DNA of 64,000 nucleotides from Phycisphaerales bacterium (GCA_029260515.1 JAJDDC010000095.1:83579-147578), one strand, 5' to 3'. Positions 45,861 through 54,671 are shown, numbered from the stretch's first letter. Made by a program: numbers and translations. The notes: generated by a model from the letters alone, not told the origin.

Positions 45861-47147
45861 TCAGGAGGGCAGCTTGCCACGGCGCCCCGACCCCCTGGCG
45901 GCGCACAGGCTCAGCAGCAGCTCGGCATGCCGCGCCGAGGCGCCCTGGCTCGCGCCCACACACCCGCGCCCCAGGCGGGCCAGCTCCCCCCGACGGGCGG
46001 GGTCACCCATGAGCGAGGCAAGCCGCTCGCCCAGACGCTCGCGCGGGCAGACCTCGATCCCGCCGGCGTCGCGCAGCGTGGTCACGATCGAGTCGAAGTC
46101 GCCGAAGCTGGGCCCGATGAGGGTGGGCCTGCCCAGGGCGATGGGCTCGATGGGGTCCGAGCCGTAGAGGTCGAAAAACGACCGCCCGATCACGACCAGG
46201 TCCGCCAGCTGGTAGAGCAGGCCCAGCTCCCCGATCGTGTCGAGCACGAAGCGGTCGCGGGGGGGCGCGTGCGTGTCCGGGCCCTCACCCGATCGGCGCA
46301 CACACCCAGGCAACGCGGCCGCGGCCTCGTCGAAGCGCTCGGGCTTGCGGGGCGCGCACGCGAGCTGCACGCCCGCCGGGCACACCTCGTGCAGCAGCGC
46401 CTCCTCGCCCGGCCCGGTCGAGCCGGCGACGATCAGCGGGCGCCCGCGGTCGATGCCCAGGGCCTCGCCCAGCGCCAGCGCCGCGGCGCCGGGCGACGGC
46501 GCCTCGCCCGAGACGCCCACGCTGTCCCACTTCATCGAGCCGGTCAGCAGGCAGCTGGTCGGCGCGACGCCCATCGCCTCGAATCGCGACGCGTAGGCCC
46601 CGTCCTGCACCGCCGCGAACTCGAGCGATCGGAACATCGGGCCGAGCAGGCGACGGAACCGGTGATACCCGCGGAACGACCGCGCGCTCAGGCGCCCGTT
46701 GATCACGCTGACAGGCACGCCCCGGCGCCCGCACGCGCCGATGAAGTTCGGCCACAGCTCCAGCTCGACCAGCGCCACCGTGTCCGGGCGGACCGTGTCC
46801 AGGAAACGACGCACCGACCACGAGAAATCCAGGGGGTAACGGACCACACCGCACGTGTCGGCGAACAGGTCGCGGGCGCGCGCGAGGCCCGTGTCCGTCG
46901 TCGTCGAGACGATCACCTCGGCCTCGGGTGTCAGCAGCGGGACGAGCGGGCGCAGGGCGCTGACCTCTCCCACCGAGACCGCGTGCAGCAGCACACGGGG
47001 GCGACGCGGGGCATCCTCGTCGCGTCGGGCGCCGAGCATCGCCTCGACGCGACCGAGCCGCTCGGACCAGCCGGCGCGGCGTTTGCGCGCCCACACCGGG
47101 GCGGCGACGACGGCGGCGAGGATGTAGACCAGGTCCAGAGCGTTCAC
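45861..47147 (-). CDS. waaA: 3-deoxy-D-manno-octulosonic acid (Kdo) transferase
   Basis: Glycosyltransferase family 30 enzyme adding Kdo to lipid A; 428 residues from GTG 47147. One N-terminal membrane helix (LDLVYILAAVVAAPVWARKR) is followed by [20 protein letters not shown] (residues 53-72, with the catalytic Glu in SVGE), VSTTTDTGLARARDLF, LVELELWPNFIGACGRRGVP and SVINGRLSARSFRGYHRFR, then a C-terminal Rossmann domain with GSTGPGEEALL. Length is typical (about 420-430). With kdsA nearby it implies that lipopolysaccharide is made. Confidence 0.92.
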   Translation of the reverse strand: MNALDLVYILAAVVAAPVWARKRRAGWSERLGRVEAMLGARRDEDAPRRPRVLLHAVSVGEVSALRPLVPLLTPEAEVIVSTTTDTGLARARDLFADTCGVVRYPLDFSWSVRRFLDTVRPDTVALVELELWPNFIGACGRRGVPVSVINGRLSARSFRGYHRFRRLLGPMFRSLEFAAVQDGAYASRFEAMGVAPTSCLLTGSMKWDSVGVSGEAPSPGAAALALGEALGIDRGRPLIVAGSTGPGEEALLHEVCPAGVQLACAPRKPERFDEAAAALPGCVRRSGEGPDTHAPPRDRFVLDTIGELGLLYQLADLVVIGRSFFDLYGSDPIEPIALGRPTLIGPSFGDFDSIVTTLRDAGGIEVCPRERLGERLASLMGDPARRGELARLGRGCVGASQGASARHAELLLSLCAARGSGRRGKLPS

Positions 47148-47195
47148 GCGCGTGCAGGCCCGTTCTCGAGCCCCGGTCGGCGCCGGGGAGTCACA

Positions 47196-47269
47196 TGGGC
47201 GGGGCGGGACTCGAACCCGCGACCCCTCGCGTGTAAAGCGAGCGCTCTGGCCAGCTGAGCTACCCGCCC
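47196..47269 (-). tRNA. tRNA-Val (anticodon TAC)
   Basis: Minus-strand cloverleaf of 74 bases: acceptor GGGCGGG/CCCGCCC, discriminator A, D-arm GCTC-AGCTGGCCA-GAGC, anticodon stem CTCGC/GCGAG with loop TTTACAC (anticodon TAC), T-arm GCGGG-TTCGAGT-CCCGC. CCA not encoded. It lies 48 bases before waaA. Confidence 0.96.
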
Positions 47270-47333
47270 GGGTTGGTCCAAGCCTACGCCCCCGGGCCCT
47301 GCGCACGCCCGCGCGTCACAAACCGCGGGGTCC

Positions 47334-47369
47334 AAAAAGAGACCGCCCGCCGCACGTGCGTGCGGCGGG
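47334..47369 (-). terminator. Strong minus-strand terminator upstream of tRNA-Val
   Basis: An 11-base-pair perfect stem (CCCGCCGCACG and its complement, almost no loop) is followed on the minus strand by GCGGTCTC and five T. No minus-strand gene lies between it and the divergent plus-strand gene at 47670, so it would end an unannotated transcript. Confidence 0.65.
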
Positions 47370-47669
47370 GCGTTGATCAGAAAACAGGATTGCTTGAGCG
47401 TGGTGTCCGGGGGTGTGTAGATGGGGTTGTCCCCGGACGTGTGTGTTTTCTGGCTCGGACGCTGCGGTCTCTGGGGAGTGAAAAAAGACAGGTGACGGGA
47501 AAATACCAGACCGCCGCCAGTATCCGGAGGCCCACGCGGAGAAAAACAGCGCATTTCGTTTGCCGTCCGTTGTTTTTGCTCTTTGTTTGGCTCAGAATCC
47601 GCTTGATACCCGGACTACCCCCCGGTTTGACTGAGGTTGTCCACACCTACCCAGTTCTCGGAGCCCGAC
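47370..47669 (-). ncRNA. Candidate structured small RNA or leader
   Basis: This 300-base stretch is visibly less GC-rich than its surroundings. It can form at least two stems: GTCCGGGG/CCCCGGAC (47405-47412 with 47431-47438) and GCGGTCT/AGACCGC (47464-47470 with 47508-47514). It ends, on the minus strand, in the terminator at 47334-47369. It matches none of the RNAs I could recognise (RNase P, tmRNA, SRP RNA, tRNA). It must also contain the plus-strand promoter of the gene at 47670. An 89-codon minus frame here lacks coding character. Confidence 0.35.
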
Positions 47670-49004
47670 ATGCGACGCCTCGCCGACAGCCGCCGCCTCG
47701 TCCTCGCGCCCCTCGTCCTCGGATCGCTCTGCGCCGGCGCCTCGGCCCAGGCCGATTTCCGCGCGGTCTTCGTCGCCAACAACGGCAACCTCGAGGGCTC
47801 GGTCTCGTGCCTGCGCGTCGAGACCGACGGCTCACTCACGCTTGTTGATCGCGTCGTCACGGGCTCGCGCCCGAGTCTGAGCGTGGACGAGCCCGGGTGC
47901 AACCCCGCCGCGATCTCGATCTCGCCCTCGGGCAGGTACCTGCTCACGTCGCACGCCTCGGGCAGCGCCAACGAGCAGATCACGATCATCGAGGTCGCGT
48001 CCGACGGCACGCTCGCGGTCCGCCAGGAGCTCGCGGTCCCGAGCACGCCCCTGGATAGCGGCTGGCTGACAGACACCTTGCTCGCGGCGATCAAAACCGA
48101 CCTGGGCGGGACCAACGAGGTGATCGTCTACGCGTTCGACCCCGAGGACCTGTCGCTCGCCGAGACGGACCGCGCGCCCGCGGGATCGTTCACATCCTCG
48201 ATGGCCGCCCACCCCAACGGCGCGTGGGTGTACGCGGGCGACTCGACCAACAACGCGGTGTACGCGTACACGGTCGCGCCCGACGGGACGATCACACCCA
48301 ACGGCTTGACGCTCACGGGCGGGGTCTACGCCCTGGGCATCGAGCTGACCCCCGACGGGCGGTACCTCTACGCCGCGGGCGGGATCAGCAGCGGGCGTGA
48401 CAAAGTTTCGGGCTTCGTCGTCAACCAGACCGACGGCACGCTCACGCTCGCGCCCGGCTCGCCCTACCTCTCGCCCGGCAACAGCCCGGCGCGGATGACC
48501 GCCTCGACCGACTCGAAGGTGCTCTACGTCGGGCACGGGACCGACGCGACGTGCCGCAGCTTCCTCATCGACAACGAGACCGGCGTGCTGGCCTCCACAG
48601 GCTTCGGCTTCGACATCGGCCTCCAGGGCACGCTCGGCGGGCTCGCGGCGCTGCCCGGGCTGCTGCTGATCACGGACGAGTCCACCGCGATCGACGGCGT
48701 GCGTGGCGTGTACAGCTTCGACGCCGACACGGGCTCGGGCGAGTTCCTGCCCATCACACCCTCGCCCGTGATCACCGAGGGCATCACGCCCGATTCGATA
48801 GCCGTGTGGGACCCGCCCGCCGGCGGGTGCAACGGCGCGGATCTGGCCGAGCCCTTCGGGCAGCTCGACTTCTCCGACGTGAGTGCCTTCCTCGTCGCGT
48901 TCGGCGCGATGGAGGCCGCGGCGGACCTGGCCGAGCCGACGGGCCAGTTCGATTTCTCCGACGTGATCGAGTTCCTGAGCCAGTTCGGCGCCGGCTGCCC
49001 CTGA
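47670..49004 (+). CDS. Secreted beta-propeller protein with dockerin-like C-terminus
   Basis: 444 residues from ATG 47670 (CGGAG upstream). A signal peptide (LVLAPLVLGSLCAGASAQA) is followed by a seven-bladed propeller of the lactonase/YVTN kind, with repeated blade patterns such as ISISPSGRYLLTSHASG, AAHPNGAWVYAGDSTNNAVY and IELTPDGRYLYAAGG. The C-terminal 58 residues start with CNGADLAEPFGQLDFSDV, contain a second copy ADLAEPTGQFDFSDV and end in GAGCP. This module is shared with three other proteins in the window. A lactonase activity is possible but not shown; extracytoplasmic location is nearly certain. Confidence 0.82.
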   Translation: MRRLADSRRLVLAPLVLGSLCAGASAQADFRAVFVANNGNLEGSVSCLRVETDGSLTLVDRVVTGSRPSLSVDEPGCNPAAISISPSGRYLLTSHASGSANEQITIIEVASDGTLAVRQELAVPSTPLDSGWLTDTLLAAIKTDLGGTNEVIVYAFDPEDLSLAETDRAPAGSFTSSMAAHPNGAWVYAGDSTNNAVYAYTVAPDGTITPNGLTLTGGVYALGIELTPDGRYLYAAGGISSGRDKVSGFVVNQTDGTLTLAPGSPYLSPGNSPARMTASTDSKVLYVGHGTDATCRSFLIDNETGVLASTGFGFDIGLQGTLGGLAALPGLLLITDESTAIDGVRGVYSFDADTGSGEFLPITPSPVITEGITPDSIAVWDPPAGGCNGADLAEPFGQLDFSDVSAFLVAFGAMEAAADLAEPTGQFDFSDVIEFLSQFGAGCP

Positions 49005-49029
49005 CCCCGGCCCGGTCTACCGTTGACGC

Positions 49030-49887
49030 ATGGGACGCGTGTGCACAGTCGGGGGTATTGAGATCGGCGCGGGGCGCCCGCTGGCGGTCATCGCCGGGCC
49101 CTGCACGCTCGAGTCGAAGGAACTGGGCCTGGAAGTCGGGCGGGTGCTTAAGGACGCGTGCGCGTCGCTTGGGCTGCCGCTGATCTTCAAGGCCTCGTTC
49201 GACAAGGCCAACCGCACGAGCGTGGCCTCCGCCCGGGGCCCGGGTATGGGCGAGGGGCTCGAGGCCCTCGCGGCGATCCGCGACGAGCTCGGCCTGCCCG
49301 TCACGACCGACATCCACGAGGCGGGCCAGGCGATGCCGGTCGCGGCGGTCGTGGACATGCTCCAGATCCCCGCGTTCCTGTGCCGCCAGACGGACCTGCT
49401 CGCGGCGGCGGCCGCTGCGGGCAAGGCCCACGATCGCGCGGTCAACATCAAGAAGGGCCAGTTCCTGTCGCCCCGCGAGATGGCTGGCCCGGTCCGCAAG
49501 CTCGCCGAGGGGGCACACGAGAATGTCCTTCTCACCGAGCGGGGCACCTTCTTCGGGTATCACCGGCTCGTCAACGACTTCGTTGGCCTGGGCGACCTGA
49601 TGGACCTCGACTGTGCGGCGTTTACCGACAAGGGGCCGCCCCCGGTCTGCTTCGATGTCACCCACTCGACCCAGCTCCCGGGCTCTGGCGACCAGACGGG
49701 CGGGCGACCGGACCGGGCGGCGCTGCTCGCGAGGGCGGCGGCCGCAACGGGCGTGCACGCACTGTTCATCGAGACGCACCCCGACCCGCCCAGCGCCATG
49801 TCCGACGGGGCGACGCAGATCCCGCTCCGCGAGATCACCGCCCTGCTCGCGCAGATCGCGCGGATTCATCGGGGGATAGAGGGCTGA
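49030..49887 (+). CDS. kdsA: 2-dehydro-3-deoxyphosphooctonate aldolase (Kdo-8-phosphate synthase)
   Basis: Condenses phosphoenolpyruvate with arabinose 5-phosphate to Kdo-8-phosphate; 285 residues from ATG 49030. Signatures: VIAGPCTLESKELGLEVGRV (about 20-39), FKASFDKANRTSVASARGPG, VTTDIHEAGQA, LQIPAFLCRQTDLLAAAAAA, NIKKGQFLSPREM and FDVTHSTQLPG. Length is normal (about 280). The Cys in AGPC may be a metal ligand, as in metal-dependent KdsA forms. It lies 25 bases after the propeller gene. With waaA it forms part of lipopolysaccharide core synthesis. Confidence 0.95.
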   Translation: MGRVCTVGGIEIGAGRPLAVIAGPCTLESKELGLEVGRVLKDACASLGLPLIFKASFDKANRTSVASARGPGMGEGLEALAAIRDELGLPVTTDIHEAGQAMPVAAVVDMLQIPAFLCRQTDLLAAAAAAGKAHDRAVNIKKGQFLSPREMAGPVRKLAEGAHENVLLTERGTFFGYHRLVNDFVGLGDLMDLDCAAFTDKGPPPVCFDVTHSTQLPGSGDQTGGRPDRAALLARAAAATGVHALFIETHPDPPSAMSDGATQIPLREITALLAQIARIHRGIEG

Positions 49888-49906
49888 GCGGGGCGGCGCG
49901 TCGCCG

Positions 49907-50665
49907 TTACGGGCACCCCGCGCCGAAGGCGACGAGGAACGCGAGGACGTCGGAGAAATCGAATACCCCGACAGGGTCGGCCAGGTCCGCCGCGCCGTCC
50001 ATCACGCCGAACGCGGACAGGAACGCGAGCACGTCTGAGAAATCGAGCGTGCCGAATGGCTCGCCCAGGTCCGCGGCGTTGCAGGGCGGGACCGCGGCGG
50101 GGAGGATGGTGATCCGGTCCACGCCGAACTCGCCCACGCCGTCGGTCGGCACGTCGTCGCCGATCTGATGGAAGTGGCGGATGAGAATTCGGTCGCACGT
50201 CGCCAGCGCGTCGGCGAGCGTGCCCGCGCCGAAGTACTGTGTCCACGCGCCCGGGTCGGTGAAATCCACCTCGAACTTGACCCACTCGTCGGCGCCCGGG
50301 TCGATCTGCGCGGCGCTGATCCAGAAGTTCGCCATCGTGCCGACGCCGATGCGGATGTGCTGCTCTTCGGTCCCGCCCAGGTCGCGGAGGAACAGCGAGA
50401 GCCCCGTCACGCCGTTGGCGGGCAGGTCGCCCGTGTACGGGGCGGACATGTTGCGGACCGCGACCTGCGAGACGATGGCGTTGGCGACGAGCATGTACGG
50501 GTCGCCCGCGCCCCCGACGCCGCCGGAGCTGACGATGGTCTCGGTCGCCCCGCCAGCCCAGCCGCCCAGGCCGCCCGTGAACTCCTCGACGAAGCCCGGC
50601 TCGCCCGCGAGGGCGCCCGCCGCGAGGGCGAGCGGGAGCAGTTTGATCGCGCGCGGGATCCCCAT
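49907..50665 (-). CDS. Secreted beta-sandwich protein with dockerin-like C-terminus (copy 1)
   Basis: 252 residues from ATG 50665 (GAGGAG seven bases before). The signal peptide (IKLLPLALAAGALAG) is followed by GEPGFVEEFTGGLGGWAGGA and a beta-rich domain resembling laminin-B-like or carbohydrate-binding sandwiches (FLRDLGGTEEQHIRIGVG, FEVDFTDPGAWTQYFG, FGVDRITILPA). The last 59 residues are the Cys-bounded two-repeat module: CNAADLGEPFGTLDFSDV, ADLADPVGVFDFSDV, GAGCP. It is a tandem duplicate of the gene upstream on the same strand. Function unknown; exported. Confidence 0.8.
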   Translation of the reverse strand: MGIPRAIKLLPLALAAGALAGEPGFVEEFTGGLGGWAGGATETIVSSGGVGGAGDPYMLVANAIVSQVAVRNMSAPYTGDLPANGVTGLSLFLRDLGGTEEQHIRIGVGTMANFWISAAQIDPGADEWVKFEVDFTDPGAWTQYFGAGTLADALATCDRILIRHFHQIGDDVPTDGVGEFGVDRITILPAAVPPCNAADLGEPFGTLDFSDVLAFLSAFGVMDGAADLADPVGVFDFSDVLAFLVAFGAGCP

Positions 50666-50776
50666 GAGACACTCCTCGGAATCAAAGCTAAACCAAGGCG
50701 GGTGGGCGGACAAGAACTTCGGGCGCGAAGGCGGCCGCACGCGTGCTATCGGGCCTGGGATCGACGCGTGACGCGG

Positions 50777-51544
50777 CTACGGGCACCCGGCGCCGAAGAG
50801 CCCCAGGAACGCGACGATGTCGGAGAAGTCCCACTGACCCGTCGGCGCGGCCAGGTCCGCCTCCGGCCCCATCGCCGCGAACGCGCCGAGGAACGCGACC
50901 ACGTCGGAGAAATCGAGCTGCCCGTAGGGCTCGTCCAGGTCCGCGGCCGAGCAGGGCTCGGGGCCCGCGGGCAGGATCGTGAACCGGTCCACCGCGAAGT
51001 CGATCGTGTTATCCGACGGGATGATGTCGCCCCCCTGCGGCTCGTGGCGGAGCATCATCCGGTCGGCGCCCGCCAGCGCGTTCTCGAACGAATCCGAGCC
51101 GCGGTAGCGGACCCAGCCGGACGGGTCGGTGAAATCGACCTCGAAGTATCCCCAGCCGTCGGCGCTGGGCGTGAAGCTCGCGATCGAGATCCAGAAGTTG
51201 AGCTGCGTGCCTACGAGCACGTGCACGTGCACGGATTCGGAACCCCCGAGATCGCGGAGGTACATCGAGACGCCCGTCACACCGTCGGCGGTGAGGTTGC
51301 CCGAGTACGGCGGGTTCAGGTTCCGTGTCGCGACCTGCCCGAAGCTCGAACTCGACACGAGCATGTACGGGTCAGTGTCGCCCGTGAGCCCGCCCGAGGT
51401 CAGCACCTGCTCGTTCGCGCCCCCGCTCCAGCCGGCCAGGCCCGCGTTGAACTCCTCGACGAAACCGGGCTCGCCCGCGAGGGCGGCCGCGGACGCCAAC
51501 GCCAACGCCAACGCCATGGACGGGATGCGACACACATAGCTCAT
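50777..51544 (-). CDS. Secreted beta-sandwich protein with dockerin-like C-terminus (copy 2)
   Basis: 255 residues from ATG 51544 with GGAGGAG upstream. The layout is the same as in the neighbour downstream: signal peptide (MALALALASAAALAG), GEPGFVEEFNAGLAGWSGGA, sandwich domain (GDTDPYMLVSSSSFGQVATR, FEVDFTDPSGWVRYRGSD, FAVDRFTILPAGPEP) and tail CSAADLDEPYGQLDFSDV, ADLAAPTGQWDFSDI, GAGCP. The two genes are 111 bases apart and likely arose by duplication. Protein similarity is moderate, so the duplication is not recent. Confidence 0.8.
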   Translation of the reverse strand: MSYVCRIPSMALALALASAAALAGEPGFVEEFNAGLAGWSGGANEQVLTSGGLTGDTDPYMLVSSSSFGQVATRNLNPPYSGNLTADGVTGVSMYLRDLGGSESVHVHVLVGTQLNFWISIASFTPSADGWGYFEVDFTDPSGWVRYRGSDSFENALAGADRMMLRHEPQGGDIIPSDNTIDFAVDRFTILPAGPEPCSAADLDEPYGQLDFSDVVAFLGAFAAMGPEADLAAPTGQWDFSDIVAFLGLFGAGCP

Positions 51545-51697
51545 GCTGAACTCTCCTCCGATACCACGACCACACTAGTTGCTACCCGCGACGCGGACAA
51601 GAAGTTCTGCCCGCCCGGCGCGTGGGCGCACGGGTATCGGTCCGTCCCGCGTGGGCGGCTGATCGAACAGGCGGACTGGGAGAGAAAGTCCGGGGGT

Positions 51698-51997
51698 CTA
51701 GCGGGCGGCGGCCTTGGCCCGGATCCGACGGAGCGGCGTCGGGCGGACCGCCTCGTCCTCGACCGGATCGACGTGGACTTTGCGGCCCTGGTAGACGACC
51801 TTGCCCTCGCCGACGGCGAAGAGTGTGTCGTCCTTGCCGCGACGCACCTGGAACCCGGGCATGAACTTGGTCCCGCACTGGCGGACGAGGATCGAACCGG
51901 GCTGGGCCCACTCGCCGCCGTAGAGCTTGATCCCGCGGTACTGGGGGTTCGAGTCACGACCGTTCTTGGTCGAGCCCTGTCCCTTTTTGTGCGCCAT
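51698..51997 (-). CDS. rpmA: 50S ribosomal protein L27
   Basis: 99 residues from ATG 51997. The mature-type start [20 protein letters not shown] has no N-terminal extension needing cleavage. [20 protein letters not shown] and [19 protein letters not shown] are the L27 core near the peptidyl-transferase centre. The C-terminus is longer than usual and basic ([14 protein letters not shown]). The usual upstream partner rplU (L21) is missing here; an SRAP-protein gene is the upstream neighbour instead. Confidence 0.95.
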   Translation of the reverse strand: MAHKKGQGSTKNGRDSNPQYRGIKLYGGEWAQPGSILVRQCGTKFMPGFQVRRGKDDTLFAVGEGKVVYQGRKVHVDPVEDEAVRPTPLRRIRAKAAAR

Positions 51998-52104
51998 AGC
52001 GTCGTCTCCGGGTGGGCCCCAACTGGGCCGCGATGCAGGGGCAAGCGTAGGCGCTGAGGCCGGGCGTCTTCCAGCCCCAGGTCCGAGCCCGCGGCGGGCG
52101 GCAC

Positions 52105-52797
52105 TCACCCGAACAAGGGGCGGTCGGCCTCCACCGGCTCGATCAGACCGGGCGAATCGGTCCTGGGGCTGTTGACCCCCCGCCCCACGGGCCAGGCCCG
52201 CGTCCGCATGACAGACGACGAGTAGGCGACTGGGATCCGCACCGCGACCTCGGCGCTGTCCATTGCAGGGTCCAGCCAGGCCGCCCGGTGTTCCGGGCGG
52301 ACGACGCACGGCGCCCGCTCGTGCACCCGACGCGTCGGCTCGTCGCACGCGTCGGCCGTCAGGATCACGAACGCGTCGCCCCGCGTGAGACCGGCGAAGA
52401 AGAACGGCGGCCGATCGGTTGTGGTGAAGTACCAGGGCTGCTTGGCGTCGGCCATGGCCTGCCATTCGTAGTACCCGTTTGCGGGGATCAGACACCGGGC
52501 CGAGCGGAGCGCCTCGCCGAAGGTCCATGAGTGCCCCTCGAGCCCTTCGAGACGCGCGTTGATGATGAGCGAGCCGCCACCCCTCGGCGTCGCGCGGTCC
52601 CAGCCCCATCGCAGCCCCGTGAGCGACGCGTTCCCCGCCTTCTCACGCGGTGCGCCGACGACGGCGAGCGCCTTCTGCGAGGGAGCGATATTGTGGCTCG
52701 GGGCGGGCAGGTCGTTGGTCGGCGGCGCGAGACCGAGGATCTCCAGCGTCGCGGCAACCTCATCCGCGGGAGTCGTTCTGACGTATCGACCGCACAT
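52105..52797 (-). CDS. SRAP-domain protein (YedK/HMCES family)
   Basis: Forms a covalent crosslink with abasic sites in single-stranded DNA. 230 residues from ATG 52797. The catalytic Cys2 is directly after the initiator Met ([15 protein letters not shown]). Other conserved parts are [18 protein letters not shown] (Asn in the NARxE motif), [14 protein letters not shown] (Glu of the YEW motif) and VHERAPCVV (active-site His). Length is typical (about 210-240). It precedes rpmA by 107 bases on the same strand. Confidence 0.93.
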   Translation of the reverse strand: MCGRYVRTTPADEVAATLEILGLAPPTNDLPAPSHNIAPSQKALAVVGAPREKAGNASLTGLRWGWDRATPRGGGSLIINARLEGLEGHSWTFGEALRSARCLIPANGYYEWQAMADAKQPWYFTTTDRPPFFFAGLTRGDAFVILTADACDEPTRRVHERAPCVVRPEHRAAWLDPAMDSAEVAVRIPVAYSSSVMRTRAWPVGRGVNSPRTDSPGLIEPVEADRPLFG

Positions 52798-52849
52798 GGG
52801 CGTGCCCCGGGCGCGGCCGCCGCGCCGCGCCGGGCGCCAGCCGCGGCGT

Positions 52850-53521
52850 CTACCGCATGATCCAGCGCTTCTCGACCAGCTCCAGGGGCCTGGCGCCCCG
52901 CCCGGCGATCTCGCCCGGTGTCTCGTACCGCAGCATCCGGGTCTTGCGAAGGACGATGCGTTTGCGGTCGCCCGTCTCGGGGTCCTTGGTCCAGTAGGTC
53001 GTGTGCTCGCCCGAGAGGTTGGCCGCGAAGACCATGATCTCGTCCACGTTCAGGTCCGTCGCCGGCCAGATGACGACGCCGCTCTTGGCGTTCTCGATCC
53101 CCTCGAGCACCTGGCCCAGGATCGTGCTCTGGTCGTCGATGAGCGGATCGTTGAGCAGGTCGAGGATGTACTCGTTGACCTGCGGCGGGACGTTCTGGCC
53201 CGAGGTCTGGACCTCCCCCTCCTCGGTCTTGAGCACGAACTCGGGGGCGTAGAGCAGTTCCCCGCCCCAGAAGTTGGTGATCGTGAACGTCAGGTAGAAG
53301 TATGCGCGGGGGCCGACGCCGGGCATGTCCACCGTGATCAGACGCATCGGACCCTCGCGGAAGTCGAACTCCCACGTCGTCGGGACAGGCGAGGGCTCGG
53401 GGGCGGCGCCCGCGGTCGTCGCGACGCACGCCATCGGCAGTGCGACGAGCGCGACACATGCCGCGAGCAGGAGGCGCCCCAACGGGCGGGCGGGTCGGCG
53501 CGATCTCGCGTGGCTCGGCAT
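52850..53521 (-). CDS. Unknown exported protein
   Basis: 223 residues from ATG 53521. A basic N-terminus and hydrophobic stretch (LLLAACVALVALPMACVATT) make a signal peptide, possibly with a lipobox-like MAC. The mature part contains EFDFREGPMRLITVDMPGVG, YFYLTFTITNFWGGELLYAP and MVFAANLSGEHTTYWTKDPE, and looks like one compact beta-rich domain. I recognise no family. It is divergent from the GNAT gene; a TAGTCTAGA sequence between them may serve as -10 on both strands. Confidence 0.7.
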   Translation of the reverse strand: MPSHARSRRPARPLGRLLLAACVALVALPMACVATTAGAAPEPSPVPTTWEFDFREGPMRLITVDMPGVGPRAYFYLTFTITNFWGGELLYAPEFVLKTEEGEVQTSGQNVPPQVNEYILDLLNDPLIDDQSTILGQVLEGIENAKSGVVIWPATDLNVDEIMVFAANLSGEHTTYWTKDPETGDRKRIVLRKTRMLRYETPGEIAGRGARPLELVEKRWIMR

Positions 53522-53678
53522 GGCCTTGGATCCTCGCGTGAGGGTTGGGCGTGGGTGCTGTGGTTGGGGGCCGCTTCGGGCGCCCCCCGGGCGCGGGCGT
53601 AGTCTAGAGACGCCCCCCGCCCGGTCAATCGATACGGGCCGCCGTGGGGACCGGTTCAGGGAGGCTCGCGGGCCCCGC

Positions 53679-54671
53679 ATGTCGCAAGCACAGATCCAGG
53701 TCGTTCGGGCGCCCGAATCGCTCCGCCTCGCGGCGGCAAAACGCCTCGTGGGTGTCCCAGAGCGGGCCCGAGAGCGGGCCGCCCGACAACTGCTCGCGTC
53801 CGCCCCGCGCTTCGGGATCGATCTGGACCTGCTGTGGATCAGCCTCGACGCGACCCGCCGCCCACCCAGGGTCGGCGAGGCCGTGATGGTCGTCCCCGGC
53901 GAGGGGCGGACCGCGATGTTGTTCCTCTCGGTGCTCGCCGGTCGCGGCGACACCCGCGACGAGGACCGCAAGCACGCCGAGCGGGTGGCCGTCTTGCGGG
54001 CCGCGTTCGAAGGGATCGCCGCCTGCGGCCGCGACATCCGCCTGGCCCAGGCCCTGCCCGAGCGTGACGAGGCCTGGAGTATCCGGGCGTACCGGGACGC
54101 GGGGATGCAGCTTGTTGGCGATCTGTCGTACCTCCAGCGAGCGATCCGGGCGACCGGCCCCGCGCCGCCGACACCACCCGGATCCTGGGAGTGGCCCGAG
54201 GGCGTCGAGGTCGTGGGCGCCGACACGTGCACGGACGAGCAGATCGTCGCCGCCCTCGACCGGTCGTACGAGGACACGCTCGACTGCCCGGAGTTGTGCG
54301 GGATGCGGGAGATGCCCGACGTGCTCGCCTCGCACCGCGCGACGGGCGTGTACGACCCGGCCCGGTGGTGGGTGGTGCGCGTCGATGGCAGGCCCGAGGG
54401 GTGCGTGCTCATGAGCCACTGCCCGGACCAGGGCGCCCTGGAACTGGTGTACATCGGGCTCTCGCCCGTGCTCCGCGGGCGCGGGCTCGGGCGGACGCTG
54501 CTCGATCGTGCGATCGAGGCGAACGCCGGGTGCGGCGCGGAGAGGTTGACCTGCGCGGTAGACCACCGGAACGCGCCCGCGCTGCGGATGTACGACGCGA
54601 TGGGATTCGGCGAGTTCGCGTCGCGCACCGCCCTTGTCCGCCCGTTCCCGCCGACCCGGGCGGGCGCGTGA
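53679..54671 (+). CDS. GNAT-family N-acetyltransferase
   Basis: 330 residues from ATG 53679; the open frame extends upstream but lacks protein-like sequence. The C-terminal half is a GNAT domain: LVYIGLSPVLRGRGLGRTLL (about residues 258-277) has the acetyl-CoA binding RGRGLG, followed by NAPALRMYDAMGFGEFASR. The N-terminal half (about 1-160) looks like a second, degenerate GNAT fold (VMVVPGEGRTAMLFLSVLAG, DEAWSIRAYRDAGMQLVGDL). Substrate unknown. It lies upstream of the dnaA region on the same strand. Confidence 0.8.
   Translation: MSQAQIQVVRAPESLRLAAAKRLVGVPERARERAARQLLASAPRFGIDLDLLWISLDATRRPPRVGEAVMVVPGEGRTAMLFLSVLAGRGDTRDEDRKHAERVAVLRAAFEGIAACGRDIRLAQALPERDEAWSIRAYRDAGMQLVGDLSYLQRAIRATGPAPPTPPGSWEWPEGVEVVGADTCTDEQIVAALDRSYEDTLDCPELCGMREMPDVLASHRATGVYDPARWWVVRVDGRPEGCVLMSHCPDQGALELVYIGLSPVLRGRGLGRTLLDRAIEANAGCGAERLTCAVDHRNAPALRMYDAMGFGEFASRTALVRPFPPTRAGA

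Noticed and set aside
47377..47646. 89-codon minus-strand frame
   Set aside because: No ribosome site, no helix or motif, and composition unlike the neighbours; the stretch is better seen as RNA structure or promoter.
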